A DNA stretch of 64,000 nt from Sisyra terminalis (taxonomy: Eukaryota > Arthropoda > Insecta > Neuroptera > Sisyridae): positions 63,813,701-63,877,700 of the forward strand of contig OY292275.1 in NCBI GenBank assembly GCA_958496175.1, given 5' to 3'. Position numbers and translations under genes: made by a program. Positions 1 to 13,209 of this stretch are shown piece by piece (the first letter of the stretch is position 1; the number at the start of each line of letters is the position of its first letter). A model generated the notes under the pieces. It saw nothing but the letters and a program-made list of their open reading frames with translations. It ran no database searches and was not told where the DNA came from.

Positions 1-502
1 GTTTAAATGAAGATTGATCCCATATGTTAGTAGCTGTCATAACTATCAGTTGACAAACTTTTTCTCCCATCATCCAATTTGAAAGTTCAAAGCTCTTCAC
101 TCCCCCAAAAAGAAGCTTAAAGCTCAATTTTCTTACTGATATAAAAGTTATAAAACATTGGTTGTTATTTCAATTGTTGGCAATAAAACCACCGTCCAAT
201 TTATGATTTGATGGATGAAAAATCGTGGTACAGTACAACACCTGGAAAATCACGAAATTGCGGTGAGATGTTGGGGTTGAAAAAGAAGCGGTTTTTTTTT
301 ATCCGCATTGTGTATTATGTTATCAACCCTTATCATTGCGCCAAAGGGTGCACATCTGCGAGAATACGTGGCATCCATATCCGAACCAACATTTAACATT
401 TTCGGTATCCAAGTTTTCCTTCAAATCCTGTAAAGCTTGACCTATTTATGTGAGGCAAAGTGGAAAAATCAATTGAGAAAAATTTTCAAGTTGACAAAAA
501 TT
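1..502. other. AT-rich non-coding DNA
   Basis: No exon or recognisable element seen. Relative to the channel gene this lies upstream of its first visible exon, so it is intron or 5' flank. Confidence 0.5.
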
Positions 503-1662
503 ACAACCCTTAGAAAAACTTGTATTTCTTTATTAAATAATTTTAGAGGGAGGATTTGATAAAAAATATTTATTTCTACAAAAAAATGTATATAATTTGA
601 TTCCCTGCAATTTACCGAAATTTTTGACCAAAATTTAGGTTTTAAGGCCAAAGATCTTGATAGAAATTGTTATAAATCTGATTTTTTTTTTTACATTTAA
701 CGTTTGTATTGCTATGCGGCAATATTCCTATGTTCCTATTTGGTGTTGTTCTATGTTATTCCTTAGTACATATTGGCTTCCATTTCGCTAAGTTGGCTTT
801 GTTAACTTTATTTTATGAAATAAAAATCCTGCAAGTTCTTCCTTTTAAACATAAAGTTTATTTGGATACTTAAGTGACTTATTTAATTCATTTTAATAAA
901 ATAATAATTATTCAATGTTCTTTTCAATTAAAATAGCATTCTTAATCGGTTATTGCCGTTTTCAATTCAGCCATTGTCAAGGAATAACGTAGAATATTAC
1001 TACCTAGGAATATTTGAATTTCATCGCAAAAGAATATCAATTTCTTTTTTTTTTTTTGGTTTTCGAACTAGTTCCATACATAAAAAATAAACCATCCTAA
1101 TGGCGGAAAAATTCAAAATTTTTGCAACAAAGTTTTTTATATAATCTTTATTTTGACCACTTTCGCCAAAAAAAAAAAAAAAACAATCTTTAAAACTTCA
1201 TTTAAAAATCAAAAATAATCTTTAAAACTTGACTAAGTTAAAATTTTTGAAAGAAAAATAATTTATGGAAAAACGGAAAATTTGATCGAAATAAAAATAT
1301 TTTCTTTTAGAGAAATGTTTATTTTTTTTTTGTAATTTACTCGAAATTTAAAGCCAATTTTAGGTCTAAGTTTTTCTTGTAATAACATTTTTTTTATACA
1401 AAATTGAACCAACTAAAATTTTTAGGTGAAGCTTTTTGTCGTATAATTTATAAGTCCTGATGAGATAATAACCTTTTTAAACTGTAAAACACAAAAAACA
1501 CATTTGCATAATTGCCCTTTTCGTCTACCCCGACAAATTTGTTGCATAATAAGTACTTAAAAAGAGGGGGGGGAGTAAAATGGGACACATATTTTTTTTC
1601 TAATCTTTAAATTGAAGTTAACCGCTTAAAAAACTAATCAAATCCTATCGAAATTCATAAAA
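503..1662 (+). repeat. Tandem duplication, copy 1 (about 1.2 kb)
   Basis: First of two adjacent direct copies of a 1.16-1.23 kb AT-rich unit. Matching landmarks include the stretch around 690-810, repeated near 1874-1990, and the stretch around 1541-1655, repeated near 2772-2890. The copies differ by scattered substitutions and small indels, so the duplication is not recent. No protein-coding frame survives in either copy. The unit shares short phrases with 29330-29600, which may be a third, much decayed copy. Its origin, transposon or simple segmental duplication, is unknown. Confidence 0.8.
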
Positions 1663-1663
1663 A

Positions 1664-2896
1664 ACAACCCTTAGATAAAGTTTTATTTCTTTATTAAATA
1701 ATTTTAGAGAGAGAGGATTGAATAAAAAATAGAATTTTCTAAAAAAAATTGGGATATAATGTGATTTTACACATATTTATTGTGGATTCTCTGCAATTTT
1801 TTAATATTTTTGACCAAAATTTATGATTTAAGGCCAAAAATCTTGATAGAAATTTTTATGAACCTAAAATATCTTACATTTAACGTTTGTATTTCTATGC
1901 GGTAATATTCCTATGTTTCTATTTGGTGTTATTCTATGTTATTCCTTAATACATATGGGCGTCCATTTCGATAAGTTGGCTTTGTTAACCTAATTTTATG
2001 AAATAAAAATCCTGCAAAAGTTTTTCCTGTTATATATAAAGTTTATTTGGATTCTTACAGTAACGAATTTAATTCATTTTAATAAAATAGTAATTATTCA
2101 ATGTTGTTCTCAATAAAAATAACATTTTTTATCGATTATTGCCGTTTTCAATCCAATTCAGCCATTGTCAAGGAATAACATAGAAAATTACTTCCTAGGA
2201 ATATATGAATTTCATCGCAAAAGAATATCAATTTCTTGTTTTTTGTTTTCGAGTTAATTCCATTCATAGGGAAATAAACCATGCATATGTTGGCATATGT
2301 TTCATAGATTTTACTTTTAAGAGAACATGGCGGGAAAATTCAAAAAACTTGATAATTTTCCTTGAGCATTTTTGTCGCAAAATGGACAAATTCCTAAGAT
2401 AATGACCACTAGCCAAAAAACAAACATGAAAAATAATTTTTAGAATTATCAATTGTATCATTAAAGATACGTTGAATTTTTCACGAAAAAAATAATTTTT
2501 GGAAAAGTGGAAAAGCCTTTCCAAATTTTATGTATAAATTTTACTTGCAGTGTCTGCATTTTTTTTTTATAATATTTCTTTCGATAGTTATGTATAAACA
2601 ATTTTTACGCTTTAAAATTTTTTTTATCCGAAATTGAATCAACTAAAATTTTTACGTGAAGCTGTTTGTCGTATAATTTATAAGTCCTGATGAGATAATA
2701 ACCTTTTTAAACTGTAAAACACAAAAAAACACATTTGCATAATTGCCCTTTTCTTCTACCCAAACAAATTTGTTGCATAATCAGTACTTGAAAAGAGAGG
2801 GAGGGGAGTAAAATGGGACACGTATTTTTTTTCTAATCTTTAAATTGAAATGAACCGCTTAAAAAACTGATCAAATCCTATGGAAATCCATAAAAA
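1664..2896 (+). repeat. Tandem duplication, copy 2 (about 1.2 kb)
   Basis: Second direct copy, starting at the same landmark (ACAACCCTTAGA) as the first and ending just after the match to 1640-1660. It is slightly longer through small insertions. Short open frames on both strands are not shared between copies, which argues against coding function. Confidence 0.8.
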
Positions 2897-4345
2897 TATC
2901 AGGGCTGAAAAAAAAAATCATCGTATTTCCAATTTTAAATATTTAATTTCACATTGAATTTCGAATCTAAATATTTTATTAGCCTTATATAGGTAGTTGG
3001 GTACATAGAGAAACGTTACGTGTCATAAAAAAAATCAACGATAACGACTTTTTGAATATATGTATGTATAAGAAAACAGCTACATCATGTCCCGGATTTA
3101 TTCCCGCTCATATTCCCGGGATCGATCTCGCAGCCTCCTAGATGTTCCGTCTAAACCTCATCACATACACACAGGGGATAAAGCGAACTTAATATGGAAA
3201 AAGTTTTTTGTGTCTCATGATATTCCTGTATTGCGTCCTGCCCCGCTGTGCTTGTCCCTCTTGCCATGATCCCCGTCTCATTTACCTCAAGGCACGATTT
3301 CTCCTCCTGTGTTGACAGATGATTACTTAAAACTGTCATAAATCTTACGATTTCAAATTGAGAACCACCACGGGAAAGGGGAGGAAATCATGTTTATGTT
3401 AAATCGACGATAATTTATTCAGTAAAAATGTGCCACCAACTAGAGTTAATGGTTTGAACTTTAAAACTGAAAAGTTCTGGTTTTTCGTCTTAAATCGTAT
3501 CTTTTAACTATCACAAATTTTTGGTCGAAATAATTTGGGAAATTAACTTTTGGTCGAAGCCAAGGATTGTGTTGTCTTAATAAAACGTAACTGGTTAAGA
3601 TGGATCGTTTGTTTTAGCAATGCTTGGCAGAAACTATTTACGCCAAACATATTGTTACTGCTGAGCAAAATGTTGATGAAGCAACAAAGAAGATTAGGGT
3701 AATTAAACGGCAACGTCTTTCACGGTCCATTGCAGCTTATGGCAACAAACCAACAATAACGTTTACGGAAAACTAATGAGAGATTTGCAACAAATTCAAA
3801 TCGAAAACTTGCAAACTTAAAAGCATCAAATCTACTTTAACGACTCATTTTATCATTTAGTAATTTTTCCCGTGAAAAAAAAAAAAAAACGGCAATTTAT
3901 TTTCGGCAGGCGTTTCTTATCACCAAAATTTTCAGGGTAAGGAAATACTCACTTATAAATCTAGCAGGCTTAGATATATTTCATTCATGTTTGTGACAAA
4001 TGAATTACGCTCACATAGCCACCTTATTTCATATTTCACTTGGTGTTTTTTTTATTTTATTTCGTAACAAAACACTCAAGACCTGAAGCGAGCTTAAGTG
4101 GGAGCTTTTTATGAATATTTTTTAAGTTCAAATGGCGAAAAAAAATTAATGTTTGGAACAACGAGCTTTATTTGTTTTTTTTTTTTTGCTTTTCCACTTT
4201 CTAGATTTATTATGCGACAGTCTATTAAGAAAATTAGAAGGGAAAAAAAATGTGGCGTACGTATATTTATATAGAAATTAGACTGTGAATTTTAATATTT
4301 TTTCCGTGAATATTCGGTTGGTCTTTATATAAAATTCGTATACAT
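2897..4345. other. Non-coding stretch, nothing recognised
   Basis: Mostly AT-rich. A slightly more GC-rich patch at about 3085-3330 holds short open frames on both strands, but shows no splice-site context and no family resemblance. The last part runs into the fold-back element. Confidence 0.4.
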
Positions 4346-5474
4346 TAGACTGATTCAAAAAAAATTATAATTTTTTTTTCTTAATTATTTCGAAAATATT
4401 GTTGGGAATGAAATAAGCTTAGATTACATATATTTTCACGAGCTTTCATGTACACTGGACTGATTCAAACAAAAATTATGAATTTTTTTTCCTAATTATA
4501 TCGAAACTATTATTGGGAATGACAAAAAAAATCCTGTGAAAGTTTAAGCTCTTAATATTAATATTAAGCGGTGCCGCATCGCAAATTTCGATTTTCCATT
4601 TAAATAACATGGGAACAATATTCTCTTGCACTTTGGAGTTTTATAGCTCTCGTTGGTGACAATATTTCGGAATGACCAAGATATATTCTTGTAGAAAATT
4701 GAGCGATCTACAAAAAATATTTCGTACAAGTTTTTGATATATTTATTTCTTCCAAAGTTATTCGAGGTCAAAGTTGAAGTAAAGAGAAATTTTAATATTT
4801 TTTCAATTTTTTGACGCAACCATCAATTTTATGAGAAAATTGTATAGGACATTTTTTGTAGAGCACTTTTTTTTCTATAACTTATCTCTATAAAAGTTTT
4901 TGATATTTTTCATAGGTTCTAAGTTATTTCATTAAAATAAAAAAAAATAATTTTTTGTTAACAATATAAGAATTCAGGGAATTTTCAGTTTAATGCAAAT
5001 AACTTAGGACCTGTGAAAAATATCAAAAACTTTCATACAGATAAGTTATAGGAAAAAAAGTGCTCTACAAAAAATGTTCTATAAAAGTTTCTCATAAAAT
5101 TGATGGTTGCGTCAAAAAATTGAAAAAATATTAAAATTTCTCTTCAGTTCAACTTTGACCTGTAATAACTTTTAAAGGAATAAATATATCAAAAACTTGC
5201 ATGAGATCTTTTTTGTAGATCGTTCAGTTTTCTACAAGAATATACCTTGGACATTCCGAAATATTGTCACCAACGTGAGCTATAAAATTCCAAAGTGCCA
5301 GAGAATATTGTTCCCATGTTATTTGAAATGGAAAATCGAAATTTGCGATGCGGCACCTCTTAATACTTAATATTAAGAGCTTAAACTTTCACAGGATTTT
5401 TGTTTTTGTTATTCCCAACAATATTTTCGATATAATTATGAAAAACAAAATCATAATTTTATTTAATCAGTCTA
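4346..5474. mobile_element. Fold-back MITE, family 1, complete copy
   Basis: A long palindrome with arms of nearly 500 bp around a short centre near 4930-4990. The ends are TAGACTGATTC on the left and an imperfect TCAGTCTA on the right. The flanks GTATACAT (4338-4345) and GTATTCAT (5475-5482) match at 7 of 8 positions, which suggests an 8-bp target duplication as in hAT elements. The left terminus is duplicated: 4346-4450 repeats the sequence starting near 4452. No transposase frame is present. The short open frames in the arms recur in every copy only because the DNA is repeated. Confidence 0.85.
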
Positions 5475-5941
5475 GTATTCATAAACAACCTGAGTTGTCT
5501 ACTTATTTAATAAAAGCTGATATCTGAATTTTATCATCTATTAATTAGTAAATTAAAAATAGATAATGAATTATTGGAACCATTAAAAATGAAGTCATCT
5601 TTTAGTGTTCTAACTTATTATTTCACCGAAAGCAAATTACTCTATTTTGCAAAGCAAATAATTACTTAAACAAGGCAACGAATTTTACCAAAAATTAATA
5701 AAATTCCAATTACGCAGCAATTTATTATACAAAAAATATTGGGAAGTGCATTAGAACCTAGTTGAGTATCTTTATAGTACAATTTAGTAAAAGTATATTT
5801 ATTTTACCTTTATGGTTAGTATGCAACTTTTAATTCTGTACCAAATATATTTTAATCAAATTTTGTTTAAACAATTTTTAACTAATTAATAATGTTCTTG
5901 GGAACTTTGATTCAAAAAATAGGACGTTATTTTTCAAATTA

Positions 5942-5984
5942 TCTCAACGTTTCGTTGGTATTTATTTCCAACTTCTTCAGGAGA
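5942..5984 (-). ncRNA. Hammerhead ribozyme-like motif (family C)
   Basis: On the minus strand the order is: 5' strand of stem I (TCTC), core CTGAAGA, an extra A, stem II GTTGG / CCAAC closed by a 9-nt loop, core GAA, then A15.1-C-G-U16.1 as a one-pair stem III, candidate cleavage nucleotide U17, and GAGA completing a 4-bp stem I. All invariant core positions are present. Only one copy of this sequence version is visible here, and unlike most others it has no inverted partner. Family knowledge: minimal hammerheads with reduced stem III occur in Penelope-like retroelements. Self-cleavage is inferred. Confidence 0.65.
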
Positions 5985-6000
5985 ACTAAAACATAATAAC

Positions 6001-7318
6001 AATGCATGTTGTTCAAAGCCAAATTACAATTTCTAACAGTATTTTTCTGGTATCTAAGTACAGGTACTACCCAGCTTATGAATGAAAAATTCGAAAAGCT
6101 TCACATAAGACTTATTTTTAAAGATATTGTACACTTCTAGAGTTTTGGTGGCAATATAATTTGTAAGACCTTTACCGATATTACATTAAAATGTAATATT
6201 CAACATATTTTATTTAGTGAAAACCAAATTTTTAAGCTCTAAAAAAATTGCACAACCCAACTTGCGCTTGAATTTACTAGTCGAAAAAAATCCCTATTGT
6301 CTCATAATTATAATTGTTATTCGACGACAATAGCAAAAGCTTGGCAAGCTTTAAGCACTATGGTATATATGTATATCACAAAATAATATTCTTTGGCTAC
6401 CTTAATTATAACAGTGAGCCGCTTACGTTGTTCCACAAGAAATTTTGTTATTAAGTCAACGACATAAAGGGCGTGCGGCATAAATCGAGCGAGGAAAACC
6501 TAGGGGTAGTTTGAGGGCGAATATAATTACAATTTTCATTCATTTGGCTAGCACTGAACACCACTACTAACACAAAAAAAAAACATTCTTCACTGTTTTT
6601 CCTAACGAAACCATATTTCAAAAGACTAAACTTGTTGAAGCCTCAAAAAAAAAAAAAACAGTAAAGAACTTATCACAAAACTTTTTCAATTTTAACGAAG
6701 CTTTTGAGCTTTTTTGCTCTCGTTGTTAATTTAAATTATTCACAAAACACGGGAAATTAAAATCAATGTCATTGAGAAAATATATATTCATATAAAATCA
6801 ATTGCATTCAACAATTACGATAAAGAAGTGAGAAAATGGGGAAAATTAAAACGGGAAAATGTTCGCTTTTCTTGTTTCAATTTAATTCGGTTGATAAAAA
6901 CAGACGCTTTATATGTGGATACTTATTGCTTTCGAATGCGTTTGAAAACTTGAATTGAATTTATGGTGGTGGCGGGCGACCCGCAAAGATGCCTTCCAGG
7001 CATCCCCGTGAAAGGGGGGGGTGGAATAACACGAGGAAAATTTCAAGTTTTGGTCAACAAAATTTCAATGTGGTTTCTCAGCTATGCCACAATCTTATCT
7101 TTCCCCATTCTGAATGGGTATGATTTGAAAATGTCTTTGAAACTTTGAGTTTCGGCAAACAAAAACGGAAAACGTTTGGTTCAATTTGATAATATTTGTT
7201 TTAAAATTTGTAATATTTCAGTTTAAATCTTAGCAGATTTTATATATTAAGAATATTGTTTAAAAATAAATCATAAACTTTATTATATTGTGAGTAATCA
7301 GCATAGATTACAAATATA
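6001..7318. other. Non-coding stretch, nothing recognised
   Basis: AT-rich sequence with poly-A/T runs. A small GC-richer patch at about 6965-7025 includes a G run. No exon, RNA gene or repeat end was recognised. Confidence 0.4.
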
Positions 7319-7377
7319 TTAGACTGATGCAAAAATAATGATGATTTTTTTTCTCTTAATTATATCGAAAATATACG
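7319..7377 (+). repeat. Left-end fragment of fold-back family 1
   Basis: Begins TAGACTGATGCAAAAATAAT and continues with the family's subterminal phrase TAATTATATCGAAAATAT, then stops abruptly where the direct repeat at 7378 begins. About 60 bp of one terminus survive. Confidence 0.7.
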
Positions 7378-7924
7378 TTTGCATAACTCTATCAAAAGTT
7401 TCAAATTTGTGCAGTAAAATGTTACATTTATCTAAAAAATATGTCAATTACTAAATTATGAGAAAAAATAAAGCACTAGTTTCGATTACAAAAGCTCAAT
7501 GGGTCGTTGTGATCAGCTTTGTGGTAAATAATATACTTCCTTAGAATTGCAACTTTTCGTTTAAAGTTCTATTTAAAATTTCAGCATTGGTAGTAATTTG
7601 GTTTGAAATATTAGCAATTTTCCACTTCTCGAACATTTGTATTCAACTTTGGACCAAAATTATTTCGTAAAATGGAAGAAAACATCTAAAAATTTGATCA
7701 GAAATTAAAGTATATAATGTTTACATTGGTCATAAGGATATTACCTGTTTTACATATTTCTAAATCACAATAATTTGTTTGGAACTTCATTTTACTGAAT
7801 AAAAGTGCAATACTGCTTTCTTCTATGATTTTTTTGTTTAAAATGAAAATTATTTAGTTAATTTAAATAATTTCCAACTTCAGTATGACGCTTAAAATAC
7901 TAATCTTATTTTGTAATTGAGCAA
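7378..7924 (+). repeat. Dispersed direct repeat, copy 1 (about 550 bp)
   Basis: Nearly identical to 9374-9921, about 2.0 kb downstream in the same orientation. In this copy the longest shared reading frame is interrupted by a stop (CCTTAG where the other copy has CCTTGG). The unit borders a family 1 fragment on its left. It is not recognised as a known element. Confidence 0.8.
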
Positions 7925-9373
7925 TATAATAATATATGTAATAGAGTAATATTACATATGCAAGCGATAATTTTTTTCTTTTAGAGCTTTCGAGGGAAAA
8001 AAAACATCAATTAATGGCGCAAAAAAAAACTTCTATTATTTGAAAAAAAGCTCGAAACATTAACTTAGCACTATAACAGGTTTTTCTGGAAAAATGTGAG
8101 CAACAATTTTTGTTATTCCCTAAATTTCTTGAACAACAAAAAAACTCCAAAATATTTCATAGTTGTATTTTATATATTCCAAAAGGATATTGTTAAGTTG
8201 ATGGACGTGCAAATTATTGACAATGGAATACCATGATATGGAAAACCATCATCGCATATTTGGTAATAATGCTTGAATTATAAAGTTGAATCAGTAGATT
8301 TTGTCCTACAAATTAAAGAAAATAATATAGTATGAAATTTATCACTCTTTTGAAGTGAACTAATTACTTTATACTTGTAATTGGAATCCAAAGAAATTTA
8401 GAAAATCTGGGATTTCATTGATTGTAAGAGATTTTCAATCCCAAAATTCTTCTCCGTGAGAATTTAGACCAAATCGATCCAATATTGTATACGGTAATGC
8501 CAATCTTAAATTGTACAAACATATTTTTCCCATAATAATTTTATTGATAATTGCGCATTGATATCTTCCAACTATTCATAAATAGCTCTTGAAAACTTCC
8601 ATATTTTCTCAAATTATTGAAATTTATCAATAGATTTTTATCTTAGACTCTTCTAGATTATTATTCTGCAAACATAAAACAGTTAAACATTTTTCCTTTT
8701 AAGTAACTAATTTTGTGGATAACTTGTAAACCTTTTAAAATTCACGAATTCAGACGAAGTCTCGTGCATTTGTATACTGATTTGTATATAAAATAAGTTT
8801 TTCGAGCTTATATTCTACGAGGCCATGGAAAAGCTGATGGTACAGGGACAATTTGAAGGGAAAATAAAACGAGTAATAAAAATCACTGATCAGTTGGACT
8901 GAAGTGGTGGAAAAGCTCGTTGTCTCGAGCTTTGCGTCCGTAGTACGTCAAGCAAAAGAACATAAATGTTAGGGAAGGACTGTCCAGCAGGTCCTGAAAA
9001 ATTTCGAATTCCCTGAATGACAACCATTTAATCGCCAAACATTGGCAGCGATTTTTGGATTGAGGAAGAAAAGATATAAAAATAATGGATTCTTGCACAA
9101 ATTACTAAAGCACAGTATTCCATTTCCTTAAATAAACCGAAATTATTACAATTATAGATAAGGATTGTAAATATTTTGCTTAAATATTTCCTTAGAAAAT
9201 GCCCTTTTACTTTGGTTAATAATAGCTTTATATAGTGCTTTAAATCCGTAAATTTTCGTTGAATGTTCTATCCATTAACAGTTATTATTGTATTTGAATA
9301 CATGAATCAAAAATTAGAAGCTTTCACGTTCTATTTCTGCAGTTTTCTTAGGGATTAAGTCGTTCTTGAAATA
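7925..9373. other. Spacer between two direct repeats
   Basis: AT-rich sequence separating the copies of the 550-bp repeat. The segment near 7980-8190 loosely resembles phrases in the palindrome at 31247-32055. No gene was recognised. Confidence 0.35.
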
Positions 9374-9921
9374 TTTGCATAATTCTATCAAAAATTTCAA
9401 ATTTGTGCAGTAAAATGTTACATTTATCTAAAAAATATGTCAATTATTAAATTATGAGTAAAAATAAAGCACTAGTTTTGATTACAAAAGCTCAATGGGT
9501 CGTTGTGATCAGCTTTGTGGTAAATAATATCCTTCCTTGGAATTGCAACTTTTCGTTTAAAGTTCTATTTAAAATTTCAGCATTGGCAGTAATTTGGTTT
9601 GAAATATTAGCAATTTTCCACTTCTCGAACACTTGTTTTCTACTTTGGACCAAAACTATTTCGTAAAATGGAAGAAAACATCTAAAAATTCGATCAGAAA
9701 TTAAAGTATATAATGTTAACATTGGTCATAAAGATATTACCTGTTTTACATATTTCTAAATCACAATTATTTGTTTGGAACCTCATTTTACTAAATAAAA
9801 GTGCAATACTGCATTTTTCTATGGTTTTTTTTGTTTAAAATGAAAATTATTTAGTTAATTTAAGCAATTTTCAACTTCAGTAAGACGTTTAAAATACTAA
9901 CCTTATTTTGTAATTGAGCAA
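9374..9921 (+). repeat. Dispersed direct repeat, copy 2 (about 550 bp)
   Basis: Second copy of the 7378-7924 repeat. Here a 70-codon frame (9454-9666) stays open, with a hydrophobic stretch (VVVISFVVNNILPW and following). The other copy has a stop, there is no splice context, and the base composition does not differ from the surroundings. I therefore treat it as non-coding. Confidence 0.8.
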
Positions 9922-12900
9922 ACGACACATAGTCGTACTTGAGGAATATCTTCGAAAAACATAGGAATAGTATCGCATAAGAATTTGAAAAATTTAAATC
10001 CCCAACAATACTGAAGACAATGTTAAATATGGTATCTAATACGTAAATTTGTGTTGAATATTTTATATAACGCAATTTTATCTAGGCTGAAGCATATTTA
10101 AAATTAAAACCGTTGGTTATTGTTAATTTAAAAATGGCTGATTCAATTTTAACAATTAAAATTGATTCTTGTTTTAGTCAGGAATTTATTTTTTTATTAA
10201 AAATATTAACTTTAAATGATCAAAGTTAATCCAAAATTGATTCAAGTTCAGAAATCAAAGTTTTCCACTTTTAAATAAGAAATAGTTTACTCTGTATATT
10301 GTGTTGCAGTAATGCATTGTATTGTAGCATTGTTTATTTATTTTTTCAATTCAATTCAAATGTTATTCATGTATTACTACAAATTTTACGATCGGAATTA
10401 ATCCATAGTGATTTTAGTCCAACAATTTTACAAACTTAGTTTATTTATTGATAAAATTTTATAATGTATACAATTTAAGGCCCTAAATTTTTAAATTAAA
10501 CCTCGAAACTTTCACGAAAAGCTTTGGCTACAATAAAAATAATTTCAAACGAGCGCAAACGTGTATATTGTACTTAAAGACGGGGAATGAAACGTTAATA
10601 TCAGCCGGGAATTGTATTGTATCCTGGAATAAAGGGTTACGACACAAACGGTCCATAAACTTTTCAAATAGACGTACAAAGAATTTATTTCCCACCGTCG
10701 CCAAGCAGCCGAGACGGAACAACTCTCTGGAAATTAGGTCGTACTTACGGCAAAATCCGTTCAGTATCTGCTACTCCATCAATAAGCCAACAGCTACTTT
10801 GATTTCTGTGTTTTAACTCTATATCATTTTAATTAAAGCTTCCATAAAAAAAACTGTTAATAGCCACTGGATAATTATGCGTTTTATTTGCTGCAATTTG
10901 ATGATGTTGTAACCTCATTGTTGCACTTTATGATCAAATCTAGGTTATCGGTGAACGAATAAAATGTTTTATTGGACAATTTAATGAAATTTTTGTGAGT
11001 GTTTCATCGCATTTTTTTTTTTTTTTGTTGTTGGCTCTCGTGTCAATCATTTTGATTTAATACTTCCTTTTCCCAAAAAAAAAAAAAAAAATAATCTCAA
11101 TATTTATCTCTACATATTATATACAAAGCACATTTTCCGACGCCATAATAAAACAAACAACAATCGCACTAGGGCGCACGCGGTCGATTCTTATATGTAT
11201 ATATATCCCCTCAATCAAGAAACAAATGATTAAAATTTTCACCAAAATATATGGTCAGCGTCGTTTCAATGTTGACGCAATTGTTATTTTTAAACTGCTC
11301 TAGGTACACTTTCCGTGGGTTTACATTGGAAATTATGATTTATTTGCATATTTTGCCATTCGTTGCGATTTTTAGATCGTTAATTTCTATTCGAGCGATA
11401 ACAGACGAAAAACACCAACCACTCAAGTCCCATCCACAGCCAACTATTTTAATTGCTCCGTATCAAAGTAGGCCAATCCAATTCGCACACAGGGCACTCT
11501 GCGATCGGCAAGTTTTTCAAGTGGTTCCAGCCAACTTGTGTTAAATGATCAATTTGCAGTTTGTGTGTGTGCCACTTTTGTTCAGTTACCAAAAAAAAAA
11601 AAAAAAAAAATGAATTATTTAAATCGGCCAACTTTTTAACTTCATATTGTTATAATGGGTGGGCGGGAAAGTAGGGTGAGGGAGTTTTGATTGAATGGAA
11701 AACGGTTCACATGAAAAATGGATTTTCAAACTTTATTTTAACAGAAAGTTTTAAGTGTTAAAGTTACGAGGAGAAGAAAGAAATGTTTGTTGAGGCAACA
11801 CATTTGCATATTTTCGAGAATCAAATTCGTGGAAATTTTACGTCGAAAATGTTAAATTTTATCGAAATTCTCGAAAGCTTTTGTGTTTATCTAATCTTTT
11901 GCTGTTGAGCATTAATTATATGGGAAACTTGTGTTGTGCTTGAACGCTTTTAAACTCCCCCCAGCTGTAACGTTGATTATATCGATCAGCTTCAAAAAAA
12001 AAAAAAAAAACTGAGAATCGGAGCTTTCATGAGCTTTATTATTTTCAAGTTTAAATTGACAAATTCGAATTTAATTTAGTAAACTACCGAAGAATTTTAA
12101 AAGTCAAAAGTCTTATAAGACTATAACCATCTAAGGCTACAAATTATGAATGTATAATTTCATATAATCAAGATCTAGTTAGCACTGGCCTCATTTCTAT
12201 TATAAGGTTATACGAAAAAAATTCAAAAGAAAATCATTTTTCTTTCAAGGACTTTAGTTTTTCATATTTTCCTTTCATATTTTCATATTTTGCCTTCGAT
12301 CAATAGCCGAATGATTTTAAATCTTCAACTAATCATAGCTATCTATGATTTTAATTTACCCACAACCCGTTTTACTAGTATGTATGCCGGTTTGCCTATC
12401 CTTCAACTCTTAGTAAAAATAATATAATGTCTAATTGCCGTGACTTTTAAACTTGGCCAACTTTTTTTTTGTACCACAAACTAATGGGAAAACTTTGAAA
12501 ACTTCTAATAGCAAATAAGCTTTTTGCTTGGAGTGAAATAAAAGCTATAAAGCTCGGATCGGGAAATACTAATATTTTGCCTATCTAGTTCTAAGTGTTT
12601 TGGTTCAATAAAACTTTCAAGAATGCACCAAGGTGCATTTACACATGGTTATTATATTTGAGATGGAAGAGGTTTCTAGGTAAACAACTTGCAGACTAGC
12701 GGCTATAATATCAGATATATGGCTCGTTTATCTGGAATATAATATTTGAAGTTTGAATTTTCCAAGTAATTGTTGCACTCAATCGATTTGAAAGTGGCTT
12801 TGCTATCCATATTGGATGTTATGCACTTTGCAATGACTTGCATGACAATTTTTGGAATTGAATTCGTAAATTTATTTTCAACTGTGAAAATATTCAAATT

Positions 12901-12931
12901 TTTTATAAGTAAAGTAAACATGGATATTTTC
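9922..12931. other. Non-coding stretch with a few simple repeats
   Basis: AT-rich DNA with poly-A/T runs near 11010, 11080, 11590 and 11995. The one patch with gene-like composition (10528-10770) is listed separately. Nothing else was recognised. Confidence 0.4.
10528..10770 (-). other. Unidentified open frame, possible retroelement fragment
   Basis: An open minus-strand frame of about 80 codons begins after a stop at 10771-10773. The first half (about 10600-10770) is clearly richer in G+C than the flanks. It contains FRLGCLATVGNKFFVRLFEK with basic and aromatic residues. The pattern of a glycine-containing turn followed by an amphipathic basic helix loosely recalls the thumb region of Penelope-type reverse transcriptases. 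That would fit the hammerhead motifs in this window, but the resemblance is weak and I cannot align it. No acceptor/donor pair fits the calcium channel. It could equally be a decayed fragment of an unrelated gene, or chance. Confidence 0.2.
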
Positions 12932-13209
12932 TGTCAAATTTTATGAAATTTGATTTACTAAAGCTGTGCTTTTCTGCACAAATATTGAACAAGTTTTATC
13001 CCAAATAAAGTATTATTCTTTAGGGGTCATCAATTGAATAAAATGTAAAATTTGAGATTTTTTTTCTATTTTTGTAATGTAATTTCCAAAGCTTTATAAG
13101 TGATAAATAAAAAAGCTCACCCCAAAAAAATGTTAAATTTTCATAAATAGTTGCCTCAGTACTTTTGATGGATTCAAATCCCAAAAAAAAAAAATGCATT
13201 TGATATTTC
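12932..13209 (+). repeat. Tandem repeat, unit 1
   Basis: First of two adjacent direct units that begin with GTCAAATTTTRTRAAATTTG and end just after the phrase GATGGATTCAAATCCC followed by an A run. Confidence 0.75.

Noticed and set aside
3087..3269. Arg/Ser-rich frame resembling an RS domain
   Set aside because: Only about 15 residues are RS-like, derived from a short CCCGG/TCCCG-type repeat, with no exon signals around it.
4544..4819. 91-codon frame with a basic peptide, with look-alikes near 15722 and 52128
   Set aside because: It recurs because it lies in the arms of the family 1 fold-back. Copies differ by frameshifts and stops and show no transposase motifs.
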